Below, piece after piece: positions 27,759 to 35,953 of a stretch of 64,000 bases of DNA (positions are counted from its first letter, which is position 1; every line of letters starts with the position of its first letter). The stretch comes from SVEL01 sp045126215 (lineage in GTDB: Bacteria; Bacillota; Clostridia; Lachnospirales; Lachnospiraceae), in contig JBGVOD010000040.1 of the NCBI GenBank assembly GCA_045126215.1, positions 66,385 through 130,384 on the forward strand, read 5' to 3'. The position numbers and the translations under genes were made by a program. A model generated the notes under the pieces. The model searched no databases and was not told where the DNA came from. It saw only the letters and a list, made by a program, of their open reading frames with translations.

Positions 27759-29428
27759 TTTAACATACCCCTTTCCCAACCATCAGGTACTTCATTGTCA
27801 TGGTACTTACGCTGCTTTACACCATTGTTGTACCAATGAGTTCCTACATTTGCTTTTCTTATCTTTTCACCAAACCCATTAGGTTTCTTTTTTCCAGGTC
27901 TTCCTTTAGATTTATTAACTTCTTCTGAAAAAGTTCTACCTGTATTTGCTTTTCTTATTTTTTCTTTGGTTTCATTAGAAAGGTGTACACCATATCTCCC
28001 ATTACGTTCACCCTTATGGGAATCACTATTTCCCCACTGTGAATTACCGCTTCCTGAAGTCCTCCTAGACCATTCTTCTCTACGTTCTGCTGTCCATGAT
28101 TTCTTCATTTTTAATCGTGTTTCTTCAGATTTAGGTACACCCTTATTTTTAGAACCTAACCACCAACCTTCAGGAACATCTTCTTCTACAGGGATATGTT
28201 TCTCATTAATCCCATCTGTAATTTTTTTAGTATTGGATGTGGTATCACCGCCTTCAGAAGTTCTTTTTATATTCAAACATTGAGCATTATCAAATGATTC
28301 GTTAATATATTTCTCTTCCAATAATTCCAATTCATCAATGGTTTTAGCCCAACATAAAACTTCTCTTTCAAAATTTTCAGTACCATATTTTTTAAGCTCA
28401 CGTTTTTGAATCTTTCCGCTTCCCCAATACTTTTCATCTACATAAGATTTCTGCCTTTTACCAATATAAAAATTACCATTTATTTTATTAGTTACTTTAT
28501 AGACATATCCCACTGGATTAAATTCAAGTATTTCATCTTCTTCTGTAAGATATTGAGCTTCTTTATAAGAACCATCAGTTAGCATAAATCTATGTGTTGG
28601 TGTACATTTAATTACAGAACCATCTTCTAATTCTATTTCATATTCTTCGGTTTCTACAGCAGTTGGCTTTACAGTACAAACATCACTTAACACAATATCG
28701 CCATTTTCAGATATATTATATACCTGTATATCTTTGTCTACTAATTCAATTAACTTCTTATTTCCTTCTGATGTTAAAATTTCTGTATCACCATCAAGAC
28801 ACCAAAATACAGCTCTACCTATGATATGTCTTGATTGAGAACCATATATCAACTCAATTCCTTTAGGAGGTTTCCATTCAGGAATATCACTTCTAGTGAT
28901 AGTTCCTCTTTTCATAAACCATTCAGATGATTGAATTAAGGATTGCATTTTTGACCATGCAACACCCTTTGCTGCATCCATGGTTATATTCATAACTGAA
29001 AATGTTATTAAGTCAATTGGTTGTAGTCCATAATAAATATATGGATTTTTTAAGCATAACATTCTATATAATTCATAGCAACCAATAATGACAGCTTCAG
29101 TTGATTTTCCTATACCAATTGACCCAGTCAATGCTAATGTGTTATATCTTGCTGGTTTCAATGGGTCTGGGTAAATTTCTTTTAATAAATTTTCCCAGTA
29201 GGGGTATAAAGTAAATCTCCCCTCTTCATCAGTTAATCCCCTTCCTAAATAAAGGGGATTGTGTAAAAATTCTTCTACAGAAACAGGTATCTCATCATAA
29301 TCTTCATATAATAATTGAGTATAAATATTTGAGTTACCTGTTTCTGAATATTGCTTTAATATTTCTAATGCAATATTTCTTTCTTCTTTACTTAATTTAT
29401 TTAATTCTTCTAAATTAAAGTTACTCAT
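27755..29428 (-). CDS. terL: Large terminase, N-terminal ATPase part fused to N-intein and GIY-YIG endonuclease
   Basis: 557 residues. Residues 1-209 are the terminase N-terminal ATPase, with Walker A GSIGIGKST at 102-110, stopping at IIGRAVFW. At C210 an N-intein begins (CLDGDTEILTSEGNKKL, block B VIKCTPTHRFML). A GIY-YIG nuclease follows (VGYVYKVTN...FYIGKRQ), then NUMOD3-like repeats (GVPKSEETRLKMKKSW; GVHLSNETKEKIRKAN), then a HWYNNG...VPDGWERG tail. The gene stops there, without a C-intein. The missing half starts the next gene, and extein halves join in Walker B (VFW|CFFDEVSF). Trans-splicing is inferred. Confidence 0.88.
   Translation of the reverse strand: MSNFNLEELNKLSKEERNIALEILKQYSETGNSNIYTQLLYEDYDEIPVSVEEFLHNPLYLGRGLTDEEGRFTLYPYWENLLKEIYPDPLKPARYNTLALTGSIGIGKSTEAVIIGCYELYRMLCLKNPYIYYGLQPIDLITFSVMNITMDAAKGVAWSKMQSLIQSSEWFMKRGTITRSDIPEWKPPKGIELIYGSQSRHIIGRAVFWCLDGDTEILTSEGNKKLIELVDKDIQVYNISENGDIVLSDVCTVKPTAVETEEYEIELEDGSVIKCTPTHRFMLTDGSYKEAQYLTEEDEILEFNPVGYVYKVTNKINGNFYIGKRQKSYVDEKYWGSGKIQKRELKKYGTENFEREVLCWAKTIDELELLEEKYINESFDNAQCLNIKRTSEGGDTTSNTKKITDGINEKHIPVEEDVPEGWWLGSKNKGVPKSEETRLKMKKSWTAERREEWSRRTSGSGNSQWGNSDSHKGERNGRYGVHLSNETKEKIRKANTGRTFSEEVNKSKGRPGKKKPNGFGEKIRKANVGTHWYNNGVKQRKYHDNEVPDGWERGMLK
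27758..28801 (-). mobile_element. N-terminal half of split intein with fused GIY-YIG homing endonuclease
   Basis: 348 residues from Cys210 of the upstream terminase gene to its stop. It consists of an N-intein of about 95 residues (blocks A and B), a GIY-YIG nuclease domain, NUMOD3-type repeats and the WYNNG tail. The element sits inside the terminase Walker B strand. Its reading frame ends where the C-intein gene begins, so the intein is broken exactly at the endonuclease/C-intein boundary. Confidence 0.85.
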
Positions 29429-29449
29429 CTTTATAAAATATAAATAAGA

Positions 29450-30550
29450 TTATTTTTCAATCAAGGCCCCATTTTTGTCAAACTCATAAGTTTTTCCATC
29501 AATTTCATGGATACCAGTAAACATTTCACCCTCTTTATAGTCTTTTGTTTGAGTTGGGTTTAAGTAGTATTTTTTACCTTTATCGGTAAGCCAACCAGTT
29601 ACCATTTTACCCTTTACATATTGACCTGAGGTTTCTCTCGCTAAGAAATACCATTTGCTATCTCTTTTCTGCCAACCAGTTAACATTTCTCCTGAGGTTG
29701 CTAATAAGAACCAACCTTTATAATTATTATCATAGTACCAACCGGTTCTCATCTCACCTTCTTTATGTTTACCATCATAGACCTCTTGTAAATAATACCA
29801 ATTATTATCTATGAAGATCCATCCTGTTTTCATTTTACCTTTAATACTATTACCCGAAGTTATTTTAGAAAGATAGTACCATCTTCCATCTACTTTTTTC
29901 CATCCAGTCTGCATAGCCCCACTTCCATCAAAATAGAACCAGCCCTTGTAAGACTTATCATAAAGCCATCCTATCTTCATAGCACCATTAGATGTATTAA
30001 GATAGTACCATTTATCATTTACTTTCTGCCAACCTTTTAGCATATTACCATTTCTATCATAGAGGTACCAATAACCATCTTTCTTTTTCCAGATTCTATT
30101 AACTATTCCTGGTAATTCTGTGTTTAAATAAGGTTGTGGATCTATTTTATAGCCATTGGATTGACGGACTTCCCAATGCAAATGTCCTCCATAGGAGGTT
30201 CCTGTGTTTCCCATATACCCTAATCTCTGTCCCTTAGACACAGTCTGACCACTTCTAACTTGTACTGTATTATAGGCTAAATGAGCATACAACGTATACA
30301 TACCATTACTATGACGGAGAAGTACATAATTTCCGTAGGAATTATATTCAAAACCGGTACAATTATTTCTATATTCGATAACTGTACCATCACTATGGGC
30401 AACTACCCAGCCAAGCGTGTTATAAGAACCATTAAAATCAGTAATGTCAATTCCCCAGTGGTCATAGGAATAACCTTTTTGTCCGTTTATATGATATGGT
30501 TGAGTGATTGAACAAATACCACTCTGTAAAACTCTACAATTAACAGTCAT
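29450..30550 (-). CDS. Endolysin: M23 peptidase with cell-wall-binding repeats
   Basis: 366 residues. Residues 1-145 form an M23/LytM metallopeptidase: H31-x3-D35 (HWGID), H90 (LYAH) and H123-x-H125 (GHLHWE) are the zinc ligands and catalytic His. It should cut peptidoglycan cross-bridges. From about 153 to the end are roughly ten choline/glucan-binding-type repeats (GWQKVNDKWYYL, TGWYYDNNYKGWF) that anchor it to wall polymers. There is no signal peptide, so it relies on the holin encoded at 35573-35914. Its start overlaps the previous stop (TAATG). Confidence 0.93.
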   Translation of the reverse strand: MTVNCRVLQSGICSITQPYHINGQKGYSYDHWGIDITDFNGSYNTLGWVVAHSDGTVIEYRNNCTGFEYNSYGNYVLLRHSNGMYTLYAHLAYNTVQVRSGQTVSKGQRLGYMGNTGTSYGGHLHWEVRQSNGYKIDPQPYLNTELPGIVNRIWKKKDGYWYLYDRNGNMLKGWQKVNDKWYYLNTSNGAMKIGWLYDKSYKGWFYFDGSGAMQTGWKKVDGRWYYLSKITSGNSIKGKMKTGWIFIDNNWYYLQEVYDGKHKEGEMRTGWYYDNNYKGWFLLATSGEMLTGWQKRDSKWYFLARETSGQYVKGKMVTGWLTDKGKKYYLNPTQTKDYKEGEMFTGIHEIDGKTYEFDKNGALIEK

Positions 30551-30681
30551 TATTGATCTTCTCCTTCAAGTACAAAATTAAACTCTTCTGGATCCTTTAT
30601 TAACATCTCTTTTCCAATTTCAGGTGTAATTTCTTCTTGCACCTCTACATCCTCTTGTAAAAATTCATCAAATACCTTCAT
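30550..30681 (-). CDS. Small acidic protein before endolysin
   Basis: 43 residues. The chosen start is ATG 30681 because AGAGGA lies eight bases before it; a longer frame to 30750 has no such site. The product (KVFDEFLQEDVEVQEEITPE) is acidic. Its stop overlaps the endolysin start as TAATG, so it is coupled to lysin translation. Function unknown; it could regulate lysis timing. Confidence 0.55.
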   Translation of the reverse strand: MKVFDEFLQEDVEVQEEITPEIGKEMLIKDPEEFNFVLEGEDQ

Positions 30682-30702
30682 TAATAATTCCTCTTCTATT
30701 GC

Positions 30703-30725
30703 TTTATTATATATAATACAATATT
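30703..30725 (-). promoter_or_regulatory. TATTGTATTATATATAATAA candidate promoter
   Basis: This AT-rich element lies just after the stop of the fibre gene and about 25-45 bases before the small acidic/endolysin pair. It is similar to the TGTATATAATA elements elsewhere and may allow separate transcription of the lysis genes. Confidence 0.3.
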
Positions 30726-30740
30726 TAAGTACTAATCTAA

Positions 30741-31883
30741 TTACTTCCAAGTTCCTTCTATATCTATATAAACATAAGTAGATTTTGACTCATTCTTTGC
30801 GCTCCAAATATAAAATGAAACTGAAGTTGCTGTAATACCACTACAAGAAACACCTAATATACCAGAAGAAGCATAGGCAATTAAATTAACTTTTAATGGA
30901 GCAACATTAAATAGTCCCGTTGGAAAAGTAAAAGAGTTAGTTGAATTTCTAAAATATAAATTACCATAACTAGAATTATAATTAATAGTTCCAGCTGAAT
31001 AGTATCCCCAAATTCTTGATCTTCCATTAGACCATTTTTCCCATTTAAAACTTCCATTTGTGGAATGTGTTCCTGAATCAATAACATAATCTGTCCAAAC
31101 CCAGCTGCTCCAGACAGCCGGGTCTCCAGACTTTTCTCGCATAGCTAATACACCATCTATTGGTTTTCTTAATTCTTGAATTATATAATACCCATTATTT
31201 ACTACTGTTAAATAACTATATTTATAAGCACTAGCTACTCCAGTAGGTGTAGACCCAGCTATGTAATATATGCCAGTATCTGTTATATCATTTACATTAT
31301 CAGATGAGGTAAGTTCTCTTTTATAAAAAAGACCATTATAAGATGGTGCGTATAGTTCACTCGAACTCCCGTTTATGGAATAATCAGCTATTTTTTCTCC
31401 CGACGAAAGTGTTGGAGTAATAGTTACGGTATCCCCACTACCACTTGAAGAAATTGTAAGAACCCCATCAGCATAATTGCTGGTTAAATTACCACTTGTA
31501 GCTATTTTTGTTGAAGCCTCTCTTGTAGTAACACTCCATGAATTAGAGCTTGTAAGAGTATAAACAAAAACTTGATCGCCCTGTTGAGCTGCACTGTGAG
31601 TTGCTATACTTCTATAGTATTGAAATTCTACACTTGTTGGTTGTGCTGTATTATTAACATATGCCATAAAAGCTAGTCTGCTCAAAGTACCTGTACCTGG
31701 ATTTGAATTAGAAGAAGCTCTACAATATACAACTTTATTAGAATTATATGCTTCTAGAAAATCTTGCCATGTAGAAGAACCATATGTTAATATTGTCATA
31801 CCTTTTATGTATCCACTAGTTTCATCAACTATATCGTATGTCGTTCCATCTACTGTTAGTGATTTAATTTGATTATTTGGCAT
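30741..31883 (-). CDS. Tail fibre / receptor-binding protein
   Basis: 380 residues. The N-terminus IKSLTVDGTTYDIVDE is the same anchor motif found in the fibre genes at 32723-32884 and 32978-34411 (LPSGxTYDIKD). A Ser/Thr-rich stem (TLTISSSGSGDTVTIT) follows, then a pyocin-knob-like segment (NVNDITDTGIYYI, then YIIQELRKPIDGVLAMRE). The C-terminal head domain reads NGRSRIWGYYSAGTINY, ending SFYIWSAKNESKSTYVYID. It is probably a host-recognition fibre tip. The gene sits beside the endolysin. Confidence 0.7.
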   Translation of the reverse strand: MPNNQIKSLTVDGTTYDIVDETSGYIKGMTILTYGSSTWQDFLEAYNSNKVVYCRASSNSNPGTGTLSRLAFMAYVNNTAQPTSVEFQYYRSIATHSAAQQGDQVFVYTLTSSNSWSVTTREASTKIATSGNLTSNYADGVLTISSSGSGDTVTITPTLSSGEKIADYSINGSSSELYAPSYNGLFYKRELTSSDNVNDITDTGIYYIAGSTPTGVASAYKYSYLTVVNNGYYIIQELRKPIDGVLAMREKSGDPAVWSSWVWTDYVIDSGTHSTNGSFKWEKWSNGRSRIWGYYSAGTINYNSSYGNLYFRNSTNSFTFPTGLFNVAPLKVNLIAYASSGILGVSCSGITATSVSFYIWSAKNESKSTYVYIDIEGTWK

Positions 31884-31894
31884 TATTCACACCT

Positions 31895-32710
31895 CTATGT
31901 TAATTTATGCTTAGATGTTTGTATATCTTCATTCATCTTTAACCATTGAGTTTCTAATCCCCAACCATCAATGTTTAAATTATTTTTTTTGGCTCTATAT
32001 ACATCAATAATATATTGATATCTAACATCTGAAACAGCATTCATAAAAGTATTAACAAAATAGGTTGTATGACCACGTACAATGAATGCGGGAGATTTTA
32101 AGGTTAATGTTGAACTTGAAAGGGAAGGTGCAGTAACTGTTTGATTGTAGCCGTACGCTGCACTAGTATAGCTTGTTAGTGTAGTTGCACTTGAAAAATA
32201 CACTTCTCTTGAAAAATTACCTGCAGAAACTACCGCTCTCGATATGCTTGTAATTTTTTTTGAAGAATCAACAAAAGATACTATTTCATTTTCTGGGATT
32301 TCAGTAATTTCGTACATTGCTCCATTTAAAGCATATTCCTCTCTTCCCTTACTGATAGTAGTAATATTATACTCAGGAATTGTAGCCATTCTAATTAATA
32401 CATAATAACTATAATTTGTAAAATCACAACTAACTGTAGGTGTTAAACTCCCAGCAGCTATTAAAGTTGTTGAAGTTGTAGTATAGGCTATTGGAGTAAT
32501 TTTTTCATCTGATGATAAATATTTATCATAAGAATAAGAAGTAACGAATTCTGCATCTGGTCTAATTATACCAGTCTTAAGAATTGGAATTTCATTAATT
32601 GCATTAGCCATTTCACTTATTTTATATGTATCTGAAGAACCATTTTTAGATCTAATAATATTGGCAATATCTGATATATATCTAGTATTTACTATTCCGT
32701 AGCCTGCCAA
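31895..32710 (-). CDS. Fibre-associated structural protein
   Basis: 271 residues. The N-terminal block YISDIANIIRSKNGSSDTYK, then ISEMANAI, is a short motif common at the start of tail fibre or baseplate proteins of Firmicutes phages. The rest is beta-rich and rich in Ser and Thr. It sits between two fibre genes with short gaps, so it is probably another tail-tip component. Confidence 0.55.
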   Translation of the reverse strand: MAGYGIVNTRYISDIANIIRSKNGSSDTYKISEMANAINEIPILKTGIIRPDAEFVTSYSYDKYLSSDEKITPIAYTTTSTTLIAAGSLTPTVSCDFTNYSYYVLIRMATIPEYNITTISKGREEYALNGAMYEITEIPENEIVSFVDSSKKITSISRAVVSAGNFSREVYFSSATTLTSYTSAAYGYNQTVTAPSLSSSTLTLKSPAFIVRGHTTYFVNTFMNAVSDVRYQYIIDVYRAKKNNLNIDGWGLETQWLKMNEDIQTSKHKLT

Positions 32711-32722
32711 AATGTACTCCTT

Positions 32723-32884
32723 TTAAAATTCTTCATCGTCTATACTTAACACTGAAGATATGCCTAGTTGTAAGTCTTTTGTTGAAGAAGTATAAATTGC
32801 AATTACTGTCTGTGCTCTGGCTTCCTCATCTTTAATATCATAAGTTTCTCCAGAAGGTAATTGAATCTTAGAAATATCACTCAT
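32723..32884 (-). CDS. Short fibre anchor paralogue (53 aa)
   Basis: 53 residues. It starts MSDISKIQLPSGETYDIKDE, almost the same as the first 17 residues of the large fibre at 32978-34411 (ADISKITLPSGNTYDIKD). It ends soon after, with LGISSVLSIDDEEF, so it is a fibre anchor without a shaft. It could be a capping subunit or the remains of a fibre gene that lost its body. The start has a GGAAGT-type site. Confidence 0.6.
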   Translation of the reverse strand: MSDISKIQLPSGETYDIKDEEARAQTVIAIYTSSTKDLQLGISSVLSIDDEEF

Positions 32885-32920
32885 TTCTGTACTTCCTTAC
32901 TTTATATCATATATAGTAGT

Positions 32921-32963
32921 GATTAATACTTTGTGATTAATTAATAATTACAAAGTATTAATC
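32921..32963. repeat. 14-bp perfect inverted repeat between fibre genes
   Basis: Arms 32921-32934 (GATTAATACTTTGT) and 32950-32963 are exact complements around a 15-base AT-rich loop. It lies after the stop of the large fibre gene. A GTAGTTTTT run follows on the plus strand but no T-run on the minus strand, so it is not a classical terminator for these genes. It may stabilise the mRNA end or be an exchange point for fibre cassettes. Confidence 0.6.
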
Positions 32964-32977
32964 GTAGTTTTTATCAC

Positions 32978-34411
32978 TTAATTTCCTTTTGTTACACTAA
33001 CATCTGTAGTGCTCTTAAGAACTGTAACTTTATCATTTGTACCGACTGTAATTGCCTGTGCAGCAGCGGTACCAGTTCCAACCCCGGTAATAGCGGTAAC
33101 TTTATCATTTGTACCAACTGTAATACTAGGTTGAGTAGAAGAAGCTGACGAAATACCTGTAGCTACACTTATCACACCTGTACCAGCTGTAGCACCAGTA
33201 GCAAGAGCAATTGTAGGTTGCGTAGTAACTTTAACACCTGTTAATACTGATGTTGTGGAAGGAGTTCCAAGTCCTGTTAATGCACTTCCAGAAGTTCCAA
33301 CAGTAACTCCTGTTACAACTGCATCTCCAGTTCCATTTTCATCTGTTTCTCCAGTCGCAACAGTAACTGCACTACCAGCTTTTGCAACTGTTTTATCACT
33401 AATGGTAACAGCAGTTACAATATCACTTCCTGCACCTGTTGAAGCAACTGCACCAGTTGCTGCAGTAATTGCTGTTCCTAAAGTTGTATTTGTTGCAGTT
33501 AAATTAGAACCTAAAGTTGTATTTGTCGCGGTAACATCACTACCATTACCACCACCAATTATTAAGGTTTCTGCCGCCGTGCCAGATCCCATAGTAAAAG
33601 TCCAATTTGACTTATTTGCAGTAACAGTTGTATTTCCTGTTACATTTGGAATAGAAACAGAACTATTTCCAGTTACATTTGGAATAGAAGTAGTAACTAA
33701 TTTACTTGCTGTCTTTGTAACTTTAGAAACACTTTCTGTTCCATTTGTCGGTACAATACTTGTCGTGACTAGATTTTTACCAGTTTCTGCTGTTACAGAT
33801 TTTACAAAAGTATCACTTGTTGTATTTGCATATCCTGTAACTGCATTAGCTGTACCATTTGCGCCAACAGCTGTCCCGCTTGCAGTAGCTTTTATATTGG
33901 TTGTAGACGGTGTAACAGTAATAGTTGGTGTACTAGCTGTAAAAGTTGTAGCTTCACCAAGAACCACATCGCTAGTTCCGCCGCTAAAAGTAACTGATGA
34001 GCTAGCATTTGTAAAAGTTGTAGCTTCACCAAGAACTATATCTGTTTGTTTAGTTAAGCTAACACCTGTAACTACATCTGAAAGATTTAATTGAGTATCA
34101 CCAATTTTTTCCCAAGATTTTACCGCTGAACCAATTACTACATATTCATCATAGATATCCAATGTTTGAGAGCTTGGTGTTGATGATGACTTTACTAAAT
34201 AAAAGGCACCAGACTGTGCATCTGCAGCTTCTAATGTTCCTGTAACCCCGTTAACAACAACACCTTTTGGAATATCACCTGCAACAGGAGTTCCAGTACC
34301 ATCCCAAGCTACTATAAAGGTAACACCACCACTAATCATTTCACGAGCGGTAGCATCTTTAATATCGTAAGTATTACCTGATGGTAATGTAATTTTACTA
34401 ATATCTGCCAT
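32978..34411 (-). CDS. Repetitive Thr/Val/Ala/Gly-rich tail fibre shaft
   Basis: 477 residues. The anchor ADISKITLPSGNTYDIKDAT is followed by a knob region (SSTPSSQTLDIYDEYVVIGS). The remaining ~370 residues are low-complexity, with many short Thr/Val/Ala/Gly repeats: DIVLGEATTFT and DVVLGEATTFT; SIPNVTGN repeated; ATNTTLGS repeated; VTVGTNDKVT-like copies near the end. This suits a long fibrous beta shaft. The repeats leave the antisense strand open, producing a spurious 279-codon frame. Confidence 0.7.
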   Translation of the reverse strand: MADISKITLPSGNTYDIKDATAREMISGGVTFIVAWDGTGTPVAGDIPKGVVVNGVTGTLEAADAQSGAFYLVKSSSTPSSQTLDIYDEYVVIGSAVKSWEKIGDTQLNLSDVVTGVSLTKQTDIVLGEATTFTNASSSVTFSGGTSDVVLGEATTFTASTPTITVTPSTTNIKATASGTAVGANGTANAVTGYANTTSDTFVKSVTAETGKNLVTTSIVPTNGTESVSKVTKTASKLVTTSIPNVTGNSSVSIPNVTGNTTVTANKSNWTFTMGSGTAAETLIIGGGNGSDVTATNTTLGSNLTATNTTLGTAITAATGAVASTGAGSDIVTAVTISDKTVAKAGSAVTVATGETDENGTGDAVVTGVTVGTSGSALTGLGTPSTTSVLTGVKVTTQPTIALATGATAGTGVISVATGISSASSTQPSITVGTNDKVTAITGVGTGTAAAQAITVGTNDKVTVLKSTTDVSVTKGN

Positions 34412-34425
34412 GTATTTTTTCCTTT

Positions 34426-34818
34426 TTAATCCCTATTTAATATTAATGTTTCACCTTCCAATTCACCAGCTATCTGCTCATAGGAATCATCCACATTAAT
34501 TTTATTATCCCAAAAAAACTTTTCCCTTATTGTGGTATGAATATTCTCATTGTTTATATGAGATAACAATAAATCTCTTGTCCCCTCATCTACAAAAGCT
34601 AAATCCTGTACGTAAGCATTACCTGTTCCAATTTTTATGTTAGGTATAGTAACGGTTTTTATAACTGTCTCTCCATACTCCTCTACAGAATATGTTTTTA
34701 CTTCAAAGTCTTCATAAATTATTATCTCGCCACGGAGTGGTATAAATCCTTTAGCTGCATTCCAATTTGCAGTTGTGTCGCGTTTTAATTGTATTCTTGG
34801 ATTTATTATAGAACTCAT
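34426..34818 (-). CDS. Fibre/baseplate linker protein
   Basis: 130 residues. The segment RIQLKRDTTANWNAAKGFIP, then LRGEIIIYED, is a motif seen at the start of many phage fibre and collagen-like tail proteins (receives ...W......P..GE). The middle (IKIGTGNAYVQDLAFVD) continues the same pattern. It lies between the shaft fibre and two small genes, overlapping the next start. It is probably a tail-tip component. Confidence 0.55.
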   Translation of the reverse strand: MSSIINPRIQLKRDTTANWNAAKGFIPLRGEIIIYEDFEVKTYSVEEYGETVIKTVTIPNIKIGTGNAYVQDLAFVDEGTRDLLLSHINNENIHTTIREKFFWDNKINVDDSYEQIAGELEGETLILNRD

Positions 34819-35036
34819 ATAATACCTCCATGCAATACCGTAGTACTTGTACCACAGTCAAGTATTAGATCGGGGTCTATAGATATTGTTCTATTTTGAA
34901 TTATGATTCCATTTCCTGCTATGTATCTAGCGACAGCATATGAGTCATCTATGTTTATATCTATTTTTCTATTATTCTCTTTAAATTTGAGGTCTATATT
35001 ATCTTTTTCGCCAACATGAACGATAAAATTAGACAT
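34815..35036 (-). CDS. Small fibre-module protein
   Basis: 73 residues, with a short N-terminal strand (NFIVHVGEKDNIDLKFKENN) and text typical of fibre stems (YIAGNGIIIQNRTISID). It overlaps the next gene by 4 bases. It could be a fibre connector. No firm family. Confidence 0.45.
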   Translation of the reverse strand: MSNFIVHVGEKDNIDLKFKENNRKIDINIDDSYAVARYIAGNGIIIQNRTISIDPDLILDCGTSTTVLHGGII

Positions 35037-35047
35037 AATTCTTACCC

Positions 35048-35521
35048 CTACTTAAATTTGTGATTTTCTAAACAGTCTTGATAGACATCTTTTATTCTCT
35101 GAATAGCTATCAGCGCTTTGTTGTTTTCAAAATTAGGGTGTGCATCACAATAGTCTTCGTAATCGTCTATTAATTCTATTATTTCATCAAAATGTTCTTT
35201 TGAGTGGTATACTTCATTATATATTTCATCAGCAAATACGAGTATATCTTTTCGTTTTTGAAGTATTTTGTCCTCACCATCTTTTTCTTCATGTCTTGTC
35301 ATTTTTAAATCTAGGATATCAACTTTTAATTCAAGATTATCTATTTTGTTGTTTACCTTATTTACCTCATCTATCATTTCACCTTGAAATGCTTTCCCTA
35401 TTTTTCTTAAAATCCAAGACCATAAATTAATTTCTAGTGGTTTTATTTTTATTAGTGAAAATAAAATTATTAATATTCCGGCACCTCCTCCTATAAGGCA
35501 CCACATCTCTGTAATCGTCAT
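35048..35521 (-). CDS. Membrane-anchored coiled-coil protein near holin
   Basis: 157 residues. One N-terminal membrane segment (residues about 7-25, WCLIGGGAGILIILFSLIKI) is followed by a coiled coil (VNKVNNKIDNLELKVDILDL) and a helical C-terminus with conserved-looking HSKEHFDEI and YCDAHPNFENN. The layout recalls lysis-accessory membrane proteins found beside holins in Firmicutes phages. It precedes the fibre genes and follows the holin on the same transcript. Confidence 0.55.
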   Translation of the reverse strand: MTITEMWCLIGGGAGILIILFSLIKIKPLEINLWSWILRKIGKAFQGEMIDEVNKVNNKIDNLELKVDILDLKMTRHEEKDGEDKILQKRKDILVFADEIYNEVYHSKEHFDEIIELIDDYEDYCDAHPNFENNKALIAIQRIKDVYQDCLENHKFK

Positions 35522-35572
35522 TTCTTTATAATTGTCCTTTTTCCTTTATTTATTTTCACCAAAGAGAAGAAG

Positions 35573-35914
35573 TTATTTTTCTCCCCTGTTATCTTTATTT
35601 TTGCTCTCTGTCTCTTCTTTTAATAATATTTCTTCGAGCATTTTAGCTAGCTCTACCTCATCTACAGGTGAGAGTACTTGTGCTTGAGTTTTTGCATTTA
35701 TTTTTTCTATTATCAAGTTCCATATTGCTGATATACCTGCCGCTACAGCTGAGATTAAGATAGGAGCTAACCAACCTTTCCAATCTGAAAAATCCCAATT
35801 AACAACGTGATTCATTATCAATGCCATATTAGCTATAATAACTGGAATAAATGCTTGTACAAATGTTTTAGCAGCTCTAATTAAGAAATCTGGTATCTGC
35901 TTTGAATTATTCAT
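35573..35914 (-). CDS. Holin
   Basis: 113 residues. Two membrane segments (about 16-33 TFVQAFIPVIIANMALIM and 46-68 GWLAPILISAVAAGISAIWN) are joined by a short loop. The C-terminal tail is very charged (EEILLKEETESKNKDNRGEK). This is the two-segment holin layout. It would open the membrane at a set time and release the signal-less M23 endolysin encoded about 5 kb downstream. A TGTATATAATAATA element lies 17-36 bases before the start. Confidence 0.78.
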   Translation of the reverse strand: MNNSKQIPDFLIRAAKTFVQAFIPVIIANMALIMNHVVNWDFSDWKGWLAPILISAVAAGISAIWNLIIEKINAKTQAQVLSPVDEVELAKMLEEILLKEETESKNKDNRGEK

Positions 35915-35930
35915 GAATATACTCCTTATA

Positions 35931-35950
35931 TTATTATATATACATTTAAA
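35931..35950 (-). promoter_or_regulatory. TGTATATATAATAA candidate late promoter before holin
   Basis: The minus-strand element TTTAAATGTATATATAATAA sits right after the stop of the large acidic gene and 17-36 bases before the holin ATG. Its placement fits a late promoter for the lysis and fibre block. Confidence 0.4.
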
Positions 35951-35953
35951 TTT

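Noticed and set aside
27755..27779. Programmed -1 frameshift at G-TTA-AAG-TGA as the main explanation for the broken terminase
   Set aside because: It is possible, but the GTGA stop/start overlap with a good ribosome binding site and a clean C-intein start is a simpler explanation. It is kept as an alternative in the split-intein finding.
33255..34094. Plus-strand open frame of 279 codons
   Set aside because: It is the antisense shadow of the Thr/Val/Ala/Gly repeats of the fibre shaft gene; the repetitive codons avoid stops on both strands. No ribosome binding site, and the product is a Val/Pro/Thr low-complexity chain.
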